NCBI GenBank assembly: GCA_934590355.1
Contig: CAKTOX010000021.1
Span: 1 to 34,407 of the forward strand
Source: an uncultured Oscillospiraceae bacterium
GTDB taxonomy: Bacteria > Bacillota > Clostridia > Oscillospirales > Oscillospiraceae
Length of the DNA stretch: 34,407 nucleotides
Direction of reading: 5' to 3'
The notes beneath the pieces were generated by a model, which saw only the letters and a list, made by a program, of their open reading frames with translations, searched no databases and was not told the origin of the DNA. This document shows positions 23,893-31,441 of this stretch, piece by piece. Made by a program: the position numbers and the translations under genes. Numbering within the stretch: the stretch's first letter is position 1; every line of letters starts with the position of its first letter.

Positions 23893-24726
23893 ATGGATAT
23901 GGTAAGCGCAGCAAAAAGAAAGGCAAAGCGCAGGCTTTGCGTGCTTTTGATACTCGCCGGAGCGCTCATGCTCATCGGGCTTCTCGCCCCCGTCATCGTT
24001 CCCAACGACCCCAACGCGACAAGCTCCGCCCACATGAACTCCGCCCCCGACGCGCAGCATATTTTCGGCACCGACAGATACGGCCGCTGCGTGTTCTCCC
24101 GCGTCATCATGGGCGCACGCACGTCCGTTTTCTCCGCCGTCATCCTCGTTGCGGCGACCTTCGCCGTCGGCACGGCACTCGGAACAGTTGCCGGCTGGTA
24201 CGGCGGGAAGATCGACAGCGTAATAATGCGCCTTGTCGATATAATGCTCGCCTTTCCGCAGATGGTGCTGGCCATCGCCGTTGCGGGCATACTCGGCGGC
24301 GGCATGATAAACGCCATGCTCGCCATGGGGCTTTCCGGTTGGACGCTTTACGCGAGGCTTGCGCGCTCGCAGGTCATCGCCATGAAAAAGGAGCCGTTTA
24401 TCAGCGCGGCCCGGCTGTCCGGCTGCTCCGATCTGACGATAATGCTGTGCTATCTTCTGCCGTGCATGCTCGGAACGCTCATAGTCAACGCCGCAACTCA
24501 GCTCGGCGTCATGATGATCGGCGTGGCAGGGCTTTCTTTCCTCGGCATCGGCGTGACCGAGCCGCACGCGGAGTGGGGCAGCATGATAAGCCAGTCGCGT
24601 GCTTATATGCAGCTTGCGCCGTGGGCGACCCTCGCTCCCGCGGGTGCTACCGTCGTGACGGTCATGGTCTTTAACTGCCTCGGAGACTGCCTGCGCGATT
24701 ATCTCGATGTGGAGGCGGCAAAATGA
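23893..24726 (+). CDS. ABC transporter permease 2 (NikC/DppC type)
   Basis: A 277-residue membrane subunit with about five or six helices. HIFGTDRYGRCVFSRVIMGARTSV is the classic OppC/DppC/NikC signature, and the EAA-like loop is EPFISAARLSGCSDLTIMLCYLLP. GAGG lies in the end of the previous gene. I favour the ATG at 23893 (MDMVSAAKRK); the ATG at 23899 is also possible. The stop overlaps the next ATPase start (ATGA). Confidence 0.88.
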   Translation: MDMVSAAKRKAKRRLCVLLILAGALMLIGLLAPVIVPNDPNATSSAHMNSAPDAQHIFGTDRYGRCVFSRVIMGARTSVFSAVILVAATFAVGTALGTVAGWYGGKIDSVIMRLVDIMLAFPQMVLAIAVAGILGGGMINAMLAMGLSGWTLYARLARSQVIAMKKEPFISAARLSGCSDLTIMLCYLLPCMLGTLIVNAATQLGVMMIGVAGLSFLGIGVTEPHAEWGSMISQSRAYMQLAPWATLAPAGATVVTVMVFNCLGDCLRDYLDVEAAK

Positions 24727-25592
24727 ACGATAACATCATTCTCAGCGTTAAAGACCTGTGCGCCGCCTACGGTGAGCGCGACGCTATATCGGGCATTTCG
24801 TTTGACCTTGCAAAAGGCGAGGCACTGTGCGTGGTCGGGCAGTCCGGCTGCGGAAAGAGTACTCTCTTAAAATCCATCATCGGCGTTTTCGACAGCCCGG
24901 CTGTCACCTCCGGCAGCATAGTTTTCGACGGCAGCGAGCTCACGCAGCTCAGCCGAAAGGCGCGAGGCAAAATAACGACCGAGGGCATGGGGCTCATTTT
25001 CCAGACCCCCGGCGCTGCCTTTAACCCCATCCGCAGCTACAAAAAGCAGTTTATCGAGACCCTCAAAAGCCACGGAAAATACGATGCGCAGGCGTTTTTG
25101 CCCTCGGTGCAAGACGTTTTCGCGCGGCTCGGACTTGACGATGCGCAGCGTATTCTCGCCGCCTGCCCGTATGAAATGAGCGGCGGCATGAACCAGCGCA
25201 TCGCGCTTGCGCTCGTTATGCTCATGCAGCAAAGGCTGCTGCTTGCCGACGAGCCGACGAGCGCTCTTGACGCGCTGACGCGGCGCACCGTAGCCGATGA
25301 GCTGACGGCGCTGCGCACGCAGCTCGGCATCTCGCAGATAATAGTCACCCACGACCTTGCCCTCGCGGCATACGTTTCCGACCGCATCGCCGTCATGCAC
25401 GCGGGAAGGCTCGTGGAGCTTGCTCCGGCGCGGGAGCTCGTCACCGCTCCCCTGCACCCGTACACGATATCGCTTCTCGAAAGCCTGCCGCGGCTCGGCG
25501 GAATTCTGCCGACGGCGCCGGCGGAATTCGGGGAATTTCACGGCATCCTTACGGAGCGCGGCGCGGGGCATTTCGTCCTCACGGAGGTTTAA
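24723..25592 (+). CDS. ABC transporter ATP-binding protein 1 (NikD/OppD type)
   Basis: A 289-residue cytoplasmic ATPase. Walker A GQSGCGKST is near residues 39-47, the Q-loop is in LIFQTPGAAFNPIR, the signature is MSGGMNQRIALAL (a variant of LSGGQ), Walker B is LLLADEPTSALDA and the H-loop is VTHDLALAAY. The C-terminal oligopeptide/nickel-type extension (HPYTISLLESLPRLGG) is present but short and lacks an obvious Cys cluster. It is coupled to the permease by an ATGA overlap and pairs with the next ATPase. Confidence 0.92.
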   Translation: MNDNIILSVKDLCAAYGERDAISGISFDLAKGEALCVVGQSGCGKSTLLKSIIGVFDSPAVTSGSIVFDGSELTQLSRKARGKITTEGMGLIFQTPGAAFNPIRSYKKQFIETLKSHGKYDAQAFLPSVQDVFARLGLDDAQRILAACPYEMSGGMNQRIALALVMLMQQRLLLADEPTSALDALTRRTVADELTALRTQLGISQIIVTHDLALAAYVSDRIAVMHAGRLVELAPARELVTAPLHPYTISLLESLPRLGGILPTAPAEFGEFHGILTERGAGHFVLTEV

Positions 25593-25594
25593 GC

Positions 25595-26341
25595 ATGGAA
25601 AGCATACTCAGCGTCAAAAGCCTGTGCAAAAGCTACGGCGGCGCGGGCGGCATATGCGCCGTGAGCGGTGTGAACCTTGAGGTGCACGACGGCGAGATAC
25701 TCGGCATTGTCGGCGCCTCCGGCAGCGGAAAGAGCACGCTCCTGCGCCTCATATCGGGTCTTGAGCAGCCCGACTCGGGCGAAATTATCCTTGACGGACG
25801 TAGGCTCGGCGCGAAGCGGAGCATTGCCGACAAGAGGGATATGCAAATGATATTTCAGGACGCAACGGCGTCGTTTCACCCGCGCAGAACGATAGAGCGC
25901 TCCATTCGGGACGCATTTTGCAGCCTCATGGGCAAAGGCGCGGAGCTTAACCTCGACGCGCTGTGCCGCGAGGTGGGCCTCGGCGCCGAGCTTTCCCGCC
26001 GATACCCCGGCGCCCTCAGCGGAGGTCAGTGCCAGCGCTTTGCGATAGCGCGAGCCGTTGCCTCCTCGCCGCGTGTGCTGCTGTGCGACGAAATAACGAG
26101 CGCGCTCGACGTGTCCTCTCAGGCGCAGATACTCTCGCTTTTATCCGAGCTGCGCCGCGAAACGGGTATGTCGATGATCTTCGTTTCGCACGACCTTGCG
26201 GTCGTCGGTAGCCTTTGCGACTCGGTCATCGTCATGCAGGGCGGCAGAGCGATAGAGCGCGGCAGCACGCGGGATATTATCTCGTCGCCGCAAAACGAAT
26301 ACACAAAGGCACTCATTTCATCAGTCATGGAGATAAAATAG
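25595..26341 (+). CDS. ABC transporter ATP-binding protein 2 (NikE/OppF type)
   Basis: A 248-residue ATPase, shorter than its partner. Walker A is GASGSGKST (about residues 44-52), signature ALSGGQCQRFAIARA, Walker B VLLCDEITSALDVS, and H-loop FVSHDLAVV. The Pro of the common DEPTSALD is replaced by Ile, a conservative change seen in several NikE-like proteins. The C-terminus stops soon after the domain, as in NikE. It begins two bases after the previous stop. Confidence 0.92.
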   Translation: MESILSVKSLCKSYGGAGGICAVSGVNLEVHDGEILGIVGASGSGKSTLLRLISGLEQPDSGEIILDGRRLGAKRSIADKRDMQMIFQDATASFHPRRTIERSIRDAFCSLMGKGAELNLDALCREVGLGAELSRRYPGALSGGQCQRFAIARAVASSPRVLLCDEITSALDVSSQAQILSLLSELRRETGMSMIFVSHDLAVVGSLCDSVIVMQGGRAIERGSTRDIISSPQNEYTKALISSVMEIK

Positions 26342-26342
26342 C

Positions 26343-27266
26343 ATGGGAAAATGCGAAAAGATCCGCCGCTTCGTTTCCGTGCCCGGAACGAGGCTGGAAT
26401 ATCCCGAAACCGTCATTTACGGTGCGCACGAGGGTGCGTGCGTGACGGTCTCGGCGGGAGTTCACTGCCGCGAATACGTCGGCATTCAGGCTGTCATAGA
26501 GCTTGCGCGCGAGCTTGAACCGGAGAGCATCCGAGGTGAGCTGCACCTTGTCCACGCCTTCAATTACGACGGGCTCATATGCCGCTGCTCGGACGTTTTT
26601 CCCTCCGACGGCAAAAACCTCAACCGCGTTTTTCCCGGCAGCGCCTGCGGCACGGACGCGGAAAAGCTCGCGGCGTTTCTTGAGGAGCGCGTCATTCGCC
26701 GCTGCGACTGCATCATTGACCTCCACTCCGGCGGAGGCTACGAATACCTCACCCCGCACGTTTATTTTCACGGCGGCGCGGCTCCGGAGGTCTGCGAAAG
26801 CTCGCAGGAGCTGGCGATGCACGTCGGCGTTGACTACGCGGTGCGCTCGCGCGCGAAAAACGGCTTTTACAGTCACGCGGGCACCTGCGGAGTGCCGGCG
26901 GTTCTGATCGAGCGCGGCTGCTGCGGACTGTGGTCGGAGCAGGAGGTCGCGGAGGATATTGACGACGTTAAAAATCTTCTGCGCCATGTCGGCGTGCTGT
27001 GCGACGGCATAAGCCCCGTGCGCAAAAGCCCCGAGGTCTTTGACGGCGGAGAATACATCGACGCGCCCGTGAGCGGCTGCTGGTATCCGACGAAAAAAAT
27101 CGGGCAGAGCATAAAAAAGGGCGAGAGCCTCGGCAGGATATGCGATATATTCGGCACGCTCCTGCACGAGGAGCTTGCCCGCTGCGACGGCGTCGTGCTG
27201 TACCAGACCGCCTCGCTCGGCATCGAAAAGGATAACCCGATGATAGCTTACGCGGCAAGGAGGTAA
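26343..27266 (+). CDS. Succinylglutamate desuccinylase/aspartoacylase-family zinc deacylase
   Basis: A 307-residue M14-like metalloenzyme. Zinc ligands fit the AstE/AspA pattern: HCRE near residues 40-43 and a His in DLHSGGGYEYLTPHVYFH (about 124-141); the catalytic Glu appears in LIERGCCG. Members remove an acyl group from an N-acyl amino acid or related amide. A C-terminal lid-like region (GCWYPTKKIGQSIKKGESLGRI) is also typical. It begins one base after the ATPase stop, which ties it to the imported ligand. The exact substrate is not determined; desuccinylation of succinylglutamate is unlikely from context alone. Confidence 0.85.
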   Translation: MGKCEKIRRFVSVPGTRLEYPETVIYGAHEGACVTVSAGVHCREYVGIQAVIELARELEPESIRGELHLVHAFNYDGLICRCSDVFPSDGKNLNRVFPGSACGTDAEKLAAFLEERVIRRCDCIIDLHSGGGYEYLTPHVYFHGGAAPEVCESSQELAMHVGVDYAVRSRAKNGFYSHAGTCGVPAVLIERGCCGLWSEQEVAEDIDDVKNLLRHVGVLCDGISPVRKSPEVFDGGEYIDAPVSGCWYPTKKIGQSIKKGESLGRICDIFGTLLHEELARCDGVVLYQTASLGIEKDNPMIAYAARR

Positions 27267-27272
27267 CACCCT

Positions 27273-28001
27273 ATGGAGGAGCTCGAAAAAAAGGTACTTA
27301 ACTACTGGACGGTGCGCGCACACGATTTTTCGGTCGTGCGCCGAAACGAAATACACGATGAAATAAGCACACGCTGGCGCGCAGAGCTTTTAAAGCATCT
27401 GCCCGAGGGCGGACTGCGAATTTTGGATGTGGGCACGGGAACGGGTTATTTCGCCGCGCTTTTGGCAGCCATGGGTCACGAGGTGACCGGCATTGACCTC
27501 ACGCCCGCCATGATAGACGAGGCAAAAAGCTTTGCGCGCGACCTCGGCGTGAGCGCGCATTTTGAGGTCATGGACGCGCAGGCTTTGAGCTATCCCGACG
27601 AGAGCTTTGACGCCGTTGTGACACGCAATTTAACGTGGACGCTCCCCGAGCCGGAGCGCGCCTACTCCGAGTGGCTGCGCGTGCTGCGGCGCGGCGGGGT
27701 GCTGCTCAATTTTGACGCGAGCTACGGCGACAACGTGCGCGGCAACGAGAAAAACGCCACGCGGCTCCCGCAGGGCAGCGTGTACGGTCACTGCGGCATG
27801 ACGCCCGAGCTTGAAATCGAAAACGCGCAGATCACGCTGGCAATGCCCATAAGCGAAAAGCAGCGCCCCGAATGGGACGTGAGGCTTCTGAAAGCCCTCG
27901 GCTGCACCGACTGCGGCTTTGACAAGGGCGTCGGCGCGCGCATACTCGGCGACCGTGATCTGAAGGACGCCCCGCTGTTTCTCATCCACGCGAAAAAATA
28001 A
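27273..28001 (+). CDS. Class I SAM-dependent methyltransferase (operon copy 2)
   Basis: A 242-residue Methyltransf_11-type enzyme, the last gene of the operon. Motif I ILDVGTGTGYFAA is near residues 50-62, then VTGIDLTPAM and VMDAQALSYPDESFDAVVTRNLTWTLPEP, with RVLRRGGVLLNFD as the motif III region. It shares all of these blocks with the first gene of the operon at 20585-21343, so the two arose by duplication, but they differ in the C-terminal third. GGAGG lies just before the ATG. A possible role is sequential methylation of the imported compound. Confidence 0.87.
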   Translation: MEELEKKVLNYWTVRAHDFSVVRRNEIHDEISTRWRAELLKHLPEGGLRILDVGTGTGYFAALLAAMGHEVTGIDLTPAMIDEAKSFARDLGVSAHFEVMDAQALSYPDESFDAVVTRNLTWTLPEPERAYSEWLRVLRRGGVLLNFDASYGDNVRGNEKNATRLPQGSVYGHCGMTPELEIENAQITLAMPISEKQRPEWDVRLLKALGCTDCGFDKGVGARILGDRDLKDAPLFLIHAKK

Positions 28002-28002
28002 T

Positions 28003-28037
28003 AAAAGACCAGCTGTTAAACAGCTGGTCTTTTATTA
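28003..28037. terminator. Bidirectional terminator of the transport operon and the esterase gene
   Basis: A 13-base-pair perfect stem (28003-28015 with 28021-28033, TTAAA loop), flanked by A-rich and T-rich runs so that it works from both directions. It ends the plus-strand operon and the minus-strand ogt-esterase transcript. Confidence 0.93.
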
Positions 28038-28051
28038 TTTAAGTATAATTA

Positions 28052-28948
28052 TCATTTCTCCTCGCCGAGCAGGAATGCCGCAAGGCGTGCATTTGCCTCC
28101 TGCGACTCGGGATATTCGGGCAGCAGCGCAGAGAACGCGTGCGGCAGCTTTCTGTCCGCCGTCACGTCGTAAAGCTCGCATTCTGCGTCCGCGCGGGTCA
28201 GCGCCGCGGCAAAGCTGCGGCTGTAGTGCCGCAAAAAGTCGCCGTCGGCGGTGATGAGCATCGCCCGCGGGAGGCTTCGCAGCAGCTTTTCGTTTTCGGG
28301 ATCCATGAACGGTCTGAACGTGCTTTTTCTCCAGTCCGCGCCGTAGATGAGCTTGGGCAGAAATATGCCGACCTCGTCGAGCTTGCGGGTGTAAAACATT
28401 CCGCTTATGAGCCCGAGCGCCTCTATCTCGACGTTCACCGGCTCCGCTCCCGCCGCCTCGGCTATTTCGGCGCAGTTTTTCACCGCCGCAAGATATGTGC
28501 ACAGCCACGCACCGGCGCTGTCGCCGCTCAGATATACCCTGCCCGCGTCCGCGCCGTACTCGGCAAAGTGCGCCGCGGCAAAGTTGACGGCAGCAGTCAG
28601 GCTGCGCAGTATTTCGAACACGGTCTCGTCCGGTACGAGCGGATACTCGGGACAGATGACGACAAAGCCGCGCTGTGCCATATCGGCGCAGAAAAGGGCG
28701 TTGACCTCCTTCCTGCCGAGAAGAAATCCGCCGCCGTGGATATTAAACAGCACAGGCAGCACGCCGCTTGCAGCCTTGGGACGGTAAACGTCCATCATGT
28801 GGCATTTTGCGCCGTCGCCCATGTAGTCGATATCCCGCATGACCTCGACGTCGTCGGGCATAGGGTGCTCGGCGCTGTGCTTTGAAAACCACTGCTCAAG
28901 CTGCTGCGACTGCTGCGCCGTCTTTTCACTTATCATCTTTTCAAGCAT
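28052..28948 (-). CDS. Alpha/beta hydrolase, hormone-sensitive-lipase family esterase
   Basis: A 298-residue soluble hydrolase. The HSL-type oxyanion motif HGGGF (about residue 73-77) and nucleophile elbow GDSAG (about 145-149, Ser nucleophile) are present, with a likely catalytic Asp in TADGDFLRH and His in KLPHAFS. Such proteins cleave short acyl esters; the substrate is not known. The ATG at 28948 follows GGAGG after eight bases. It starts one base after the ogt stop, so it is co-translated with ogt. It faces the transport operon across a shared terminator. Confidence 0.88.
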   Translation of the reverse strand: MLEKMISEKTAQQSQQLEQWFSKHSAEHPMPDDVEVMRDIDYMGDGAKCHMMDVYRPKAASGVLPVLFNIHGGGFLLGRKEVNALFCADMAQRGFVVICPEYPLVPDETVFEILRSLTAAVNFAAAHFAEYGADAGRVYLSGDSAGAWLCTYLAAVKNCAEIAEAAGAEPVNVEIEALGLISGMFYTRKLDEVGIFLPKLIYGADWRKSTFRPFMDPENEKLLRSLPRAMLITADGDFLRHYSRSFAAALTRADAECELYDVTADRKLPHAFSALLPEYPESQEANARLAAFLLGEEK

Positions 28949-28949
28949 T

Positions 28950-29438
28950 TTATATTCCTCCCTCAAGCGCCAAAAGGCGCTCCTTTTTGTAAAGTCCCGC
29001 GGCGTAGCCGACGAGGCTGCCGTTTGCCCCGATGACCCTGTGGCAGGGCACGATGATTGCTATCGGATTGCGCCCGACCGCGGCGCCGACCGCCTGCGCG
29101 CAATTAACTCCGAGCTTTTTTGCGATCTCGCCGTAGCTTCGTGTTTCCCCGCGCGGTATTTTTATAAGCTCCGCCCACACCGCGCGGCAAAAGTCCGTGC
29201 CGTGCAGCTCAACAGGCGGCATAAAATCGGGCTGAGCGCCGGAAAAATAAATATCCAGCCAGCGCACCGTATCTTTTATGGCCTGCGGGCAGCCCTCGCG
29301 CGCATTTTCATCGAGCCCCGCGGCAAAATGCCTCGCGCCGTAAAACCACAGCCCCGTAACGCTATCGCCCCTCGCGGCAATGAGCATATCGCCGAGCGGG
29401 GAGGCATATCCGTGCGTATATGCAGTCTTTCCGTTCAT
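28950..29438 (-). CDS. ogt: Methylated-DNA--protein-cysteine methyltransferase
   Basis: A 162-residue O6-alkylguanine-DNA alkyltransferase, a suicide repair protein. The acceptor Cys is in IVPCHRVIG (about residues 128-136), with GAAVGRNPI and YGEIAKKLG completing the DNA-binding fold. The N-terminal half is the variable ribonuclease-like domain. GAGG lies upstream of the ATG, and a TTGATA/TATAAT promoter lies about 35-60 bases before it. Its last codons hold the esterase ribosome binding site. Confidence 0.95.
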   Translation of the reverse strand: MNGKTAYTHGYASPLGDMLIAARGDSVTGLWFYGARHFAAGLDENAREGCPQAIKDTVRWLDIYFSGAQPDFMPPVELHGTDFCRAVWAELIKIPRGETRSYGEIAKKLGVNCAQAVGAAVGRNPIAIIVPCHRVIGANGSLVGYAAGLYKKERLLALEGGI

Positions 29439-29471
29439 CGCTTCGCCGCCTCACCGTTAGTTTGCGATAAT

Positions 29472-29499
29472 ATTATAGCGCGCAGCCCTGATTTATCAA
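29472..29499 (-). promoter_or_regulatory. ogt promoter
   Basis: TTGATA (29499-29494) and a perfect TATAAT (29477-29472), 16 bases apart on the minus strand. Confidence 0.65.
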
Positions 29500-29549
29500 T
29501 GCTTTTGCGCCGGTATTAGAATTTTTCATATCGCAATTAAATCATCTCA

Positions 29550-29579
29550 TTTCCATAAAACGCTTTGCTGCGTTAAAAT
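29550..29579 (+). promoter_or_regulatory. Possible promoter of the NSS transporter gene
   Basis: TTTCCA (29550-29555) and TAAAAT (29574-29579) 18 bases apart. The -35 box is weak. If used, the transcript would include the hairpin at 29583-29607 in its leader. Confidence 0.35.
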
Positions 29580-29582
29580 GAA

Positions 29583-29607
29583 AAAGTCCTCCGAAAAAGA
29601 GGACTTT
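29583..29607. other. Leader hairpin upstream of the NSS transporter
   Basis: A nine-base-pair perfect stem (29583-29591 with 29599-29607, loop CGAAAAA). On the plus strand only three T follow, so it is a poor terminator in that direction; on the minus strand five T follow. It may be an mRNA leader element or an insulating terminator upstream of the divergent ogt gene. Confidence 0.6.
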
Positions 29608-29633
29608 GGCATAATATGAAGGAGAGAGAGAAA

Positions 29634-30956
29634 ATGAAGAAGACAAAAAGCTTCGCCAGCCGATGGGGCTTCATCCTCGCCTCGGTAGGCTCGGCGGTCG
29701 GAATGGCCAACGTTTGGGGCTTTCCGAACAAAATGGGATCAAACGGCGGCGGCGCATTCCTGCTTATCTACCTGCTGTTCGTGTTCATATTCAGCTACGT
29801 CGGACTGCCCGCGGAGTTTGCCATGGGCAGACGCGCACGCACGGGCACCCTGGGCGCGTATCAAAACGCATGGGCGACCCGCGGCGAGAAGGCCGGCAAG
29901 GTCGGCGGACTGCTCGGCTGGCTGCCCCTCGCAGGCTCGCTGTGCATCGCCATCGGCTACGCTGTCATCGTCACCTATATCCTCAAGGCGCTGTTTGACT
30001 CAGTCGCCGGCACGCTCATGACCGCAGACACCGCAGTGTGGTTCGGAGAATTCTCCTCCACGCCGTACTCGGTCATTCCCTTCCACATTATCGTTGTCGT
30101 CGGCACTCTGCTGACGCTTTTCCTCGGTGCGCACAGCATCGAAAAGACCAACAAAGTCATGATGCCCTTGTTCTTCCTCATCTTCCTCGTGCTCGCGGTG
30201 CGCGTTGCATTCCTGCCGGGCTCGGGCGAGGGCTACAAGTTCATGTTCACCCCGCGCTGGGAGGCGCTGACAGACCCGATGATCTGGATCTGGGCAATGG
30301 GTCAGGCGTTCTTCTCGCTGTCGGTCACGGGCAGCGGCATGATAGTCTACGGTGCGTATCTTTCCGACGGCGAGGACGTCGTCGGCGTTGCGCGCCACAC
30401 CGCGCTGTTTGATACGATAGCCGCCGTCGTTGCCGCACTCGTCATCATTCCCGCCTGCTTCTCCTACGGTCAGGACGTCGGCGCGGGCCCCGGTCTGCTG
30501 TTCGTAACTCTGCCGACCATTTTGCAGGATCTCCCGCTCGGCCGCCTGTTTGCAATAATCCTCTACGTTGCGATGATATTCGCCGGCGTGAGCTCGCTTC
30601 AGAATATGTTCGAGGTCGTTGCGGAGTCTCTCATGCACAAGTTTCCCAAACTCAGCCGCACCGTGGTGCTGCTCATCATCTGCGTTATTGTGCTCGGCTT
30701 CGGCATCGGCATGGAGACCATCTCCAAGTGGGGTCCGTGGATGGATCTCGTTTCGATTTACATCATTCCCATCGGCGCAACCCTCGGCGCGGTCTCATGG
30801 TTCTACGTCATGAAAAAGGATCAGCTTCTTGACGCCGTGAACACCGGCAGCACCGCCAAGCGCGGCAATCTGTGGTACAGCGTCGGGCGCTATGTATACG
30901 TTCCCCTCGCACTCATTCTCTGTTGCGTGGCTCTGTTCATGCGCGTTGCGTTCTGA
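29634..30956 (+). CDS. Sodium-dependent symporter, NSS/SNF family
   Basis: A 440-residue LeuT-fold membrane transporter with about 11-12 helices; members of this length (like MhsT) take up amino acids with Na+. The first helix has GFILASVGSAVGMANVWGFP, then NGGGAFLL. The usual WRFP gate motif is WGFP here (residues 28-31), so the conserved Arg of the outer gate is Gly. SVTGSGMIVYGAYL (helix 6) and the later FAGVSSLQNMFEVV (helix 8) are in place. The ATG at 29634 has GGAG upstream; an in-frame ATG at 29616 is less likely. It is monocistronic, with a terminator about 50 bases on. Confidence 0.92.
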   Translation: MKKTKSFASRWGFILASVGSAVGMANVWGFPNKMGSNGGGAFLLIYLLFVFIFSYVGLPAEFAMGRRARTGTLGAYQNAWATRGEKAGKVGGLLGWLPLAGSLCIAIGYAVIVTYILKALFDSVAGTLMTADTAVWFGEFSSTPYSVIPFHIIVVVGTLLTLFLGAHSIEKTNKVMMPLFFLIFLVLAVRVAFLPGSGEGYKFMFTPRWEALTDPMIWIWAMGQAFFSLSVTGSGMIVYGAYLSDGEDVVGVARHTALFDTIAAVVAALVIIPACFSYGQDVGAGPGLLFVTLPTILQDLPLGRLFAIILYVAMIFAGVSSLQNMFEVVAESLMHKFPKLSRTVVLLIICVIVLGFGIGMETISKWGPWMDLVSIYIIPIGATLGAVSWFYVMKKDQLLDAVNTGSTAKRGNLWYSVGRYVYVPLALILCCVALFMRVAF

Positions 30957-31001
30957 TTTTGAATTCGGACTTTAGCGAGCGATAATTTAATACCGACATG
31001 A

Positions 31002-31039
31002 AAAACCGCAGGGTAACGAAAGTTGCTCTGCGGTTTTTT
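31002..31039 (+). terminator. Terminator of the NSS transporter gene
   Basis: A ten-base-pair perfect stem (31002-31011 with 31028-31037) with a T6 tract. It ends one base before the degenerate last CRISPR repeat. Confidence 0.88.
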
Positions 31040-31040
31040 G

Positions 31041-31260
31041 ACCCCGCGTGGGGGGCGACTGCGTATGGCAACAGCAGCGTCGAGGCGTATGACATTTCAA
31101 TTCACGCCCCCGCGTGGGGGGCGACCCAACAGGTCAAGCCGAGAGGGGCGCGGGATAGAATTTCAATTCACGCCCCCGCGTGGGGGGCGACATACCACCC
31201 TTGGCGAGGCGAGGCATCTTTAGCTTTTATTTCAATTCACGCCCCCGCGTGGGGGGCGAC
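31041..31260 (-). CRISPR. Type I-C CRISPR array, three full repeats, one degenerate repeat, three spacers
   Basis: Identical 32-base repeats lie at 31094-31125, 31160-31191 and 31229-31260, with a partial copy at 31041-31059. In crRNA orientation (minus strand) each starts GTCGCCCCCCACGCGGGGGC and ends GTGAATTGAAAT, the type I-C form with its GC-rich hairpin and ATTGAAA-type handle. Spacers are 31060-31093 (34 bases), 31126-31159 (34) and 31192-31228 (37). The partial copy keeps only the 5' half in this orientation, which marks it as the leader-distal end. The leader lies to the right, next to cas2. Spacer targets are unknown. Confidence 0.96.
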
Positions 31261-31441
31261 AGCAAAAGCGCACAAAAAAGTATTGCGATGATTGTGCGTT
31301 TTGCTGCATAAGACGCCTCGTTTCGCACGAAAGCGCAAGCCGAGGCAGTTTTTTTATTAGGGCTTTACTCCGAAAGCCCTTCAAAACGCTGCGCCGATCT
31401 ACCGAGAAAATGTGTACGGCAGCGGTCGGCGCGGCAGCGCT
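31261..31441 (-). promoter_or_regulatory. CRISPR leader between cas2 and the array
   Basis: A 181-base gene-free stretch between the cas2 stop and the first repeat, in the position of a type I-C leader. Immediately beside the first repeat is an imperfect palindrome, 31261-31275 (AGCAAAAGCGCACAA) with 31292-31305, one base bulged. The rest holds an inverted repeat acting as a terminator on the opposite strand. I cannot place the array promoter confidently. Confidence 0.6.
31315..31355 (+). terminator. Plus-strand terminator within the CRISPR leader region
   Basis: GCCTCG (31315-31320) pairs with CGAGGC (31341-31346), with a further small stem inside, followed by a T7 tract (31349-31355). It stops plus-strand readthrough before the antisense side of cas2. 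Confidence 0.6.

Noticed and set aside
30998..31291. Open frame with a threefold repeated FQFTPPRGGR-like or IHAPAWGAT-like peptide
   Set aside because: The repeated peptide is only the translation of the CRISPR repeats; it has no ribosome binding site and covers the NSS terminator and the array.
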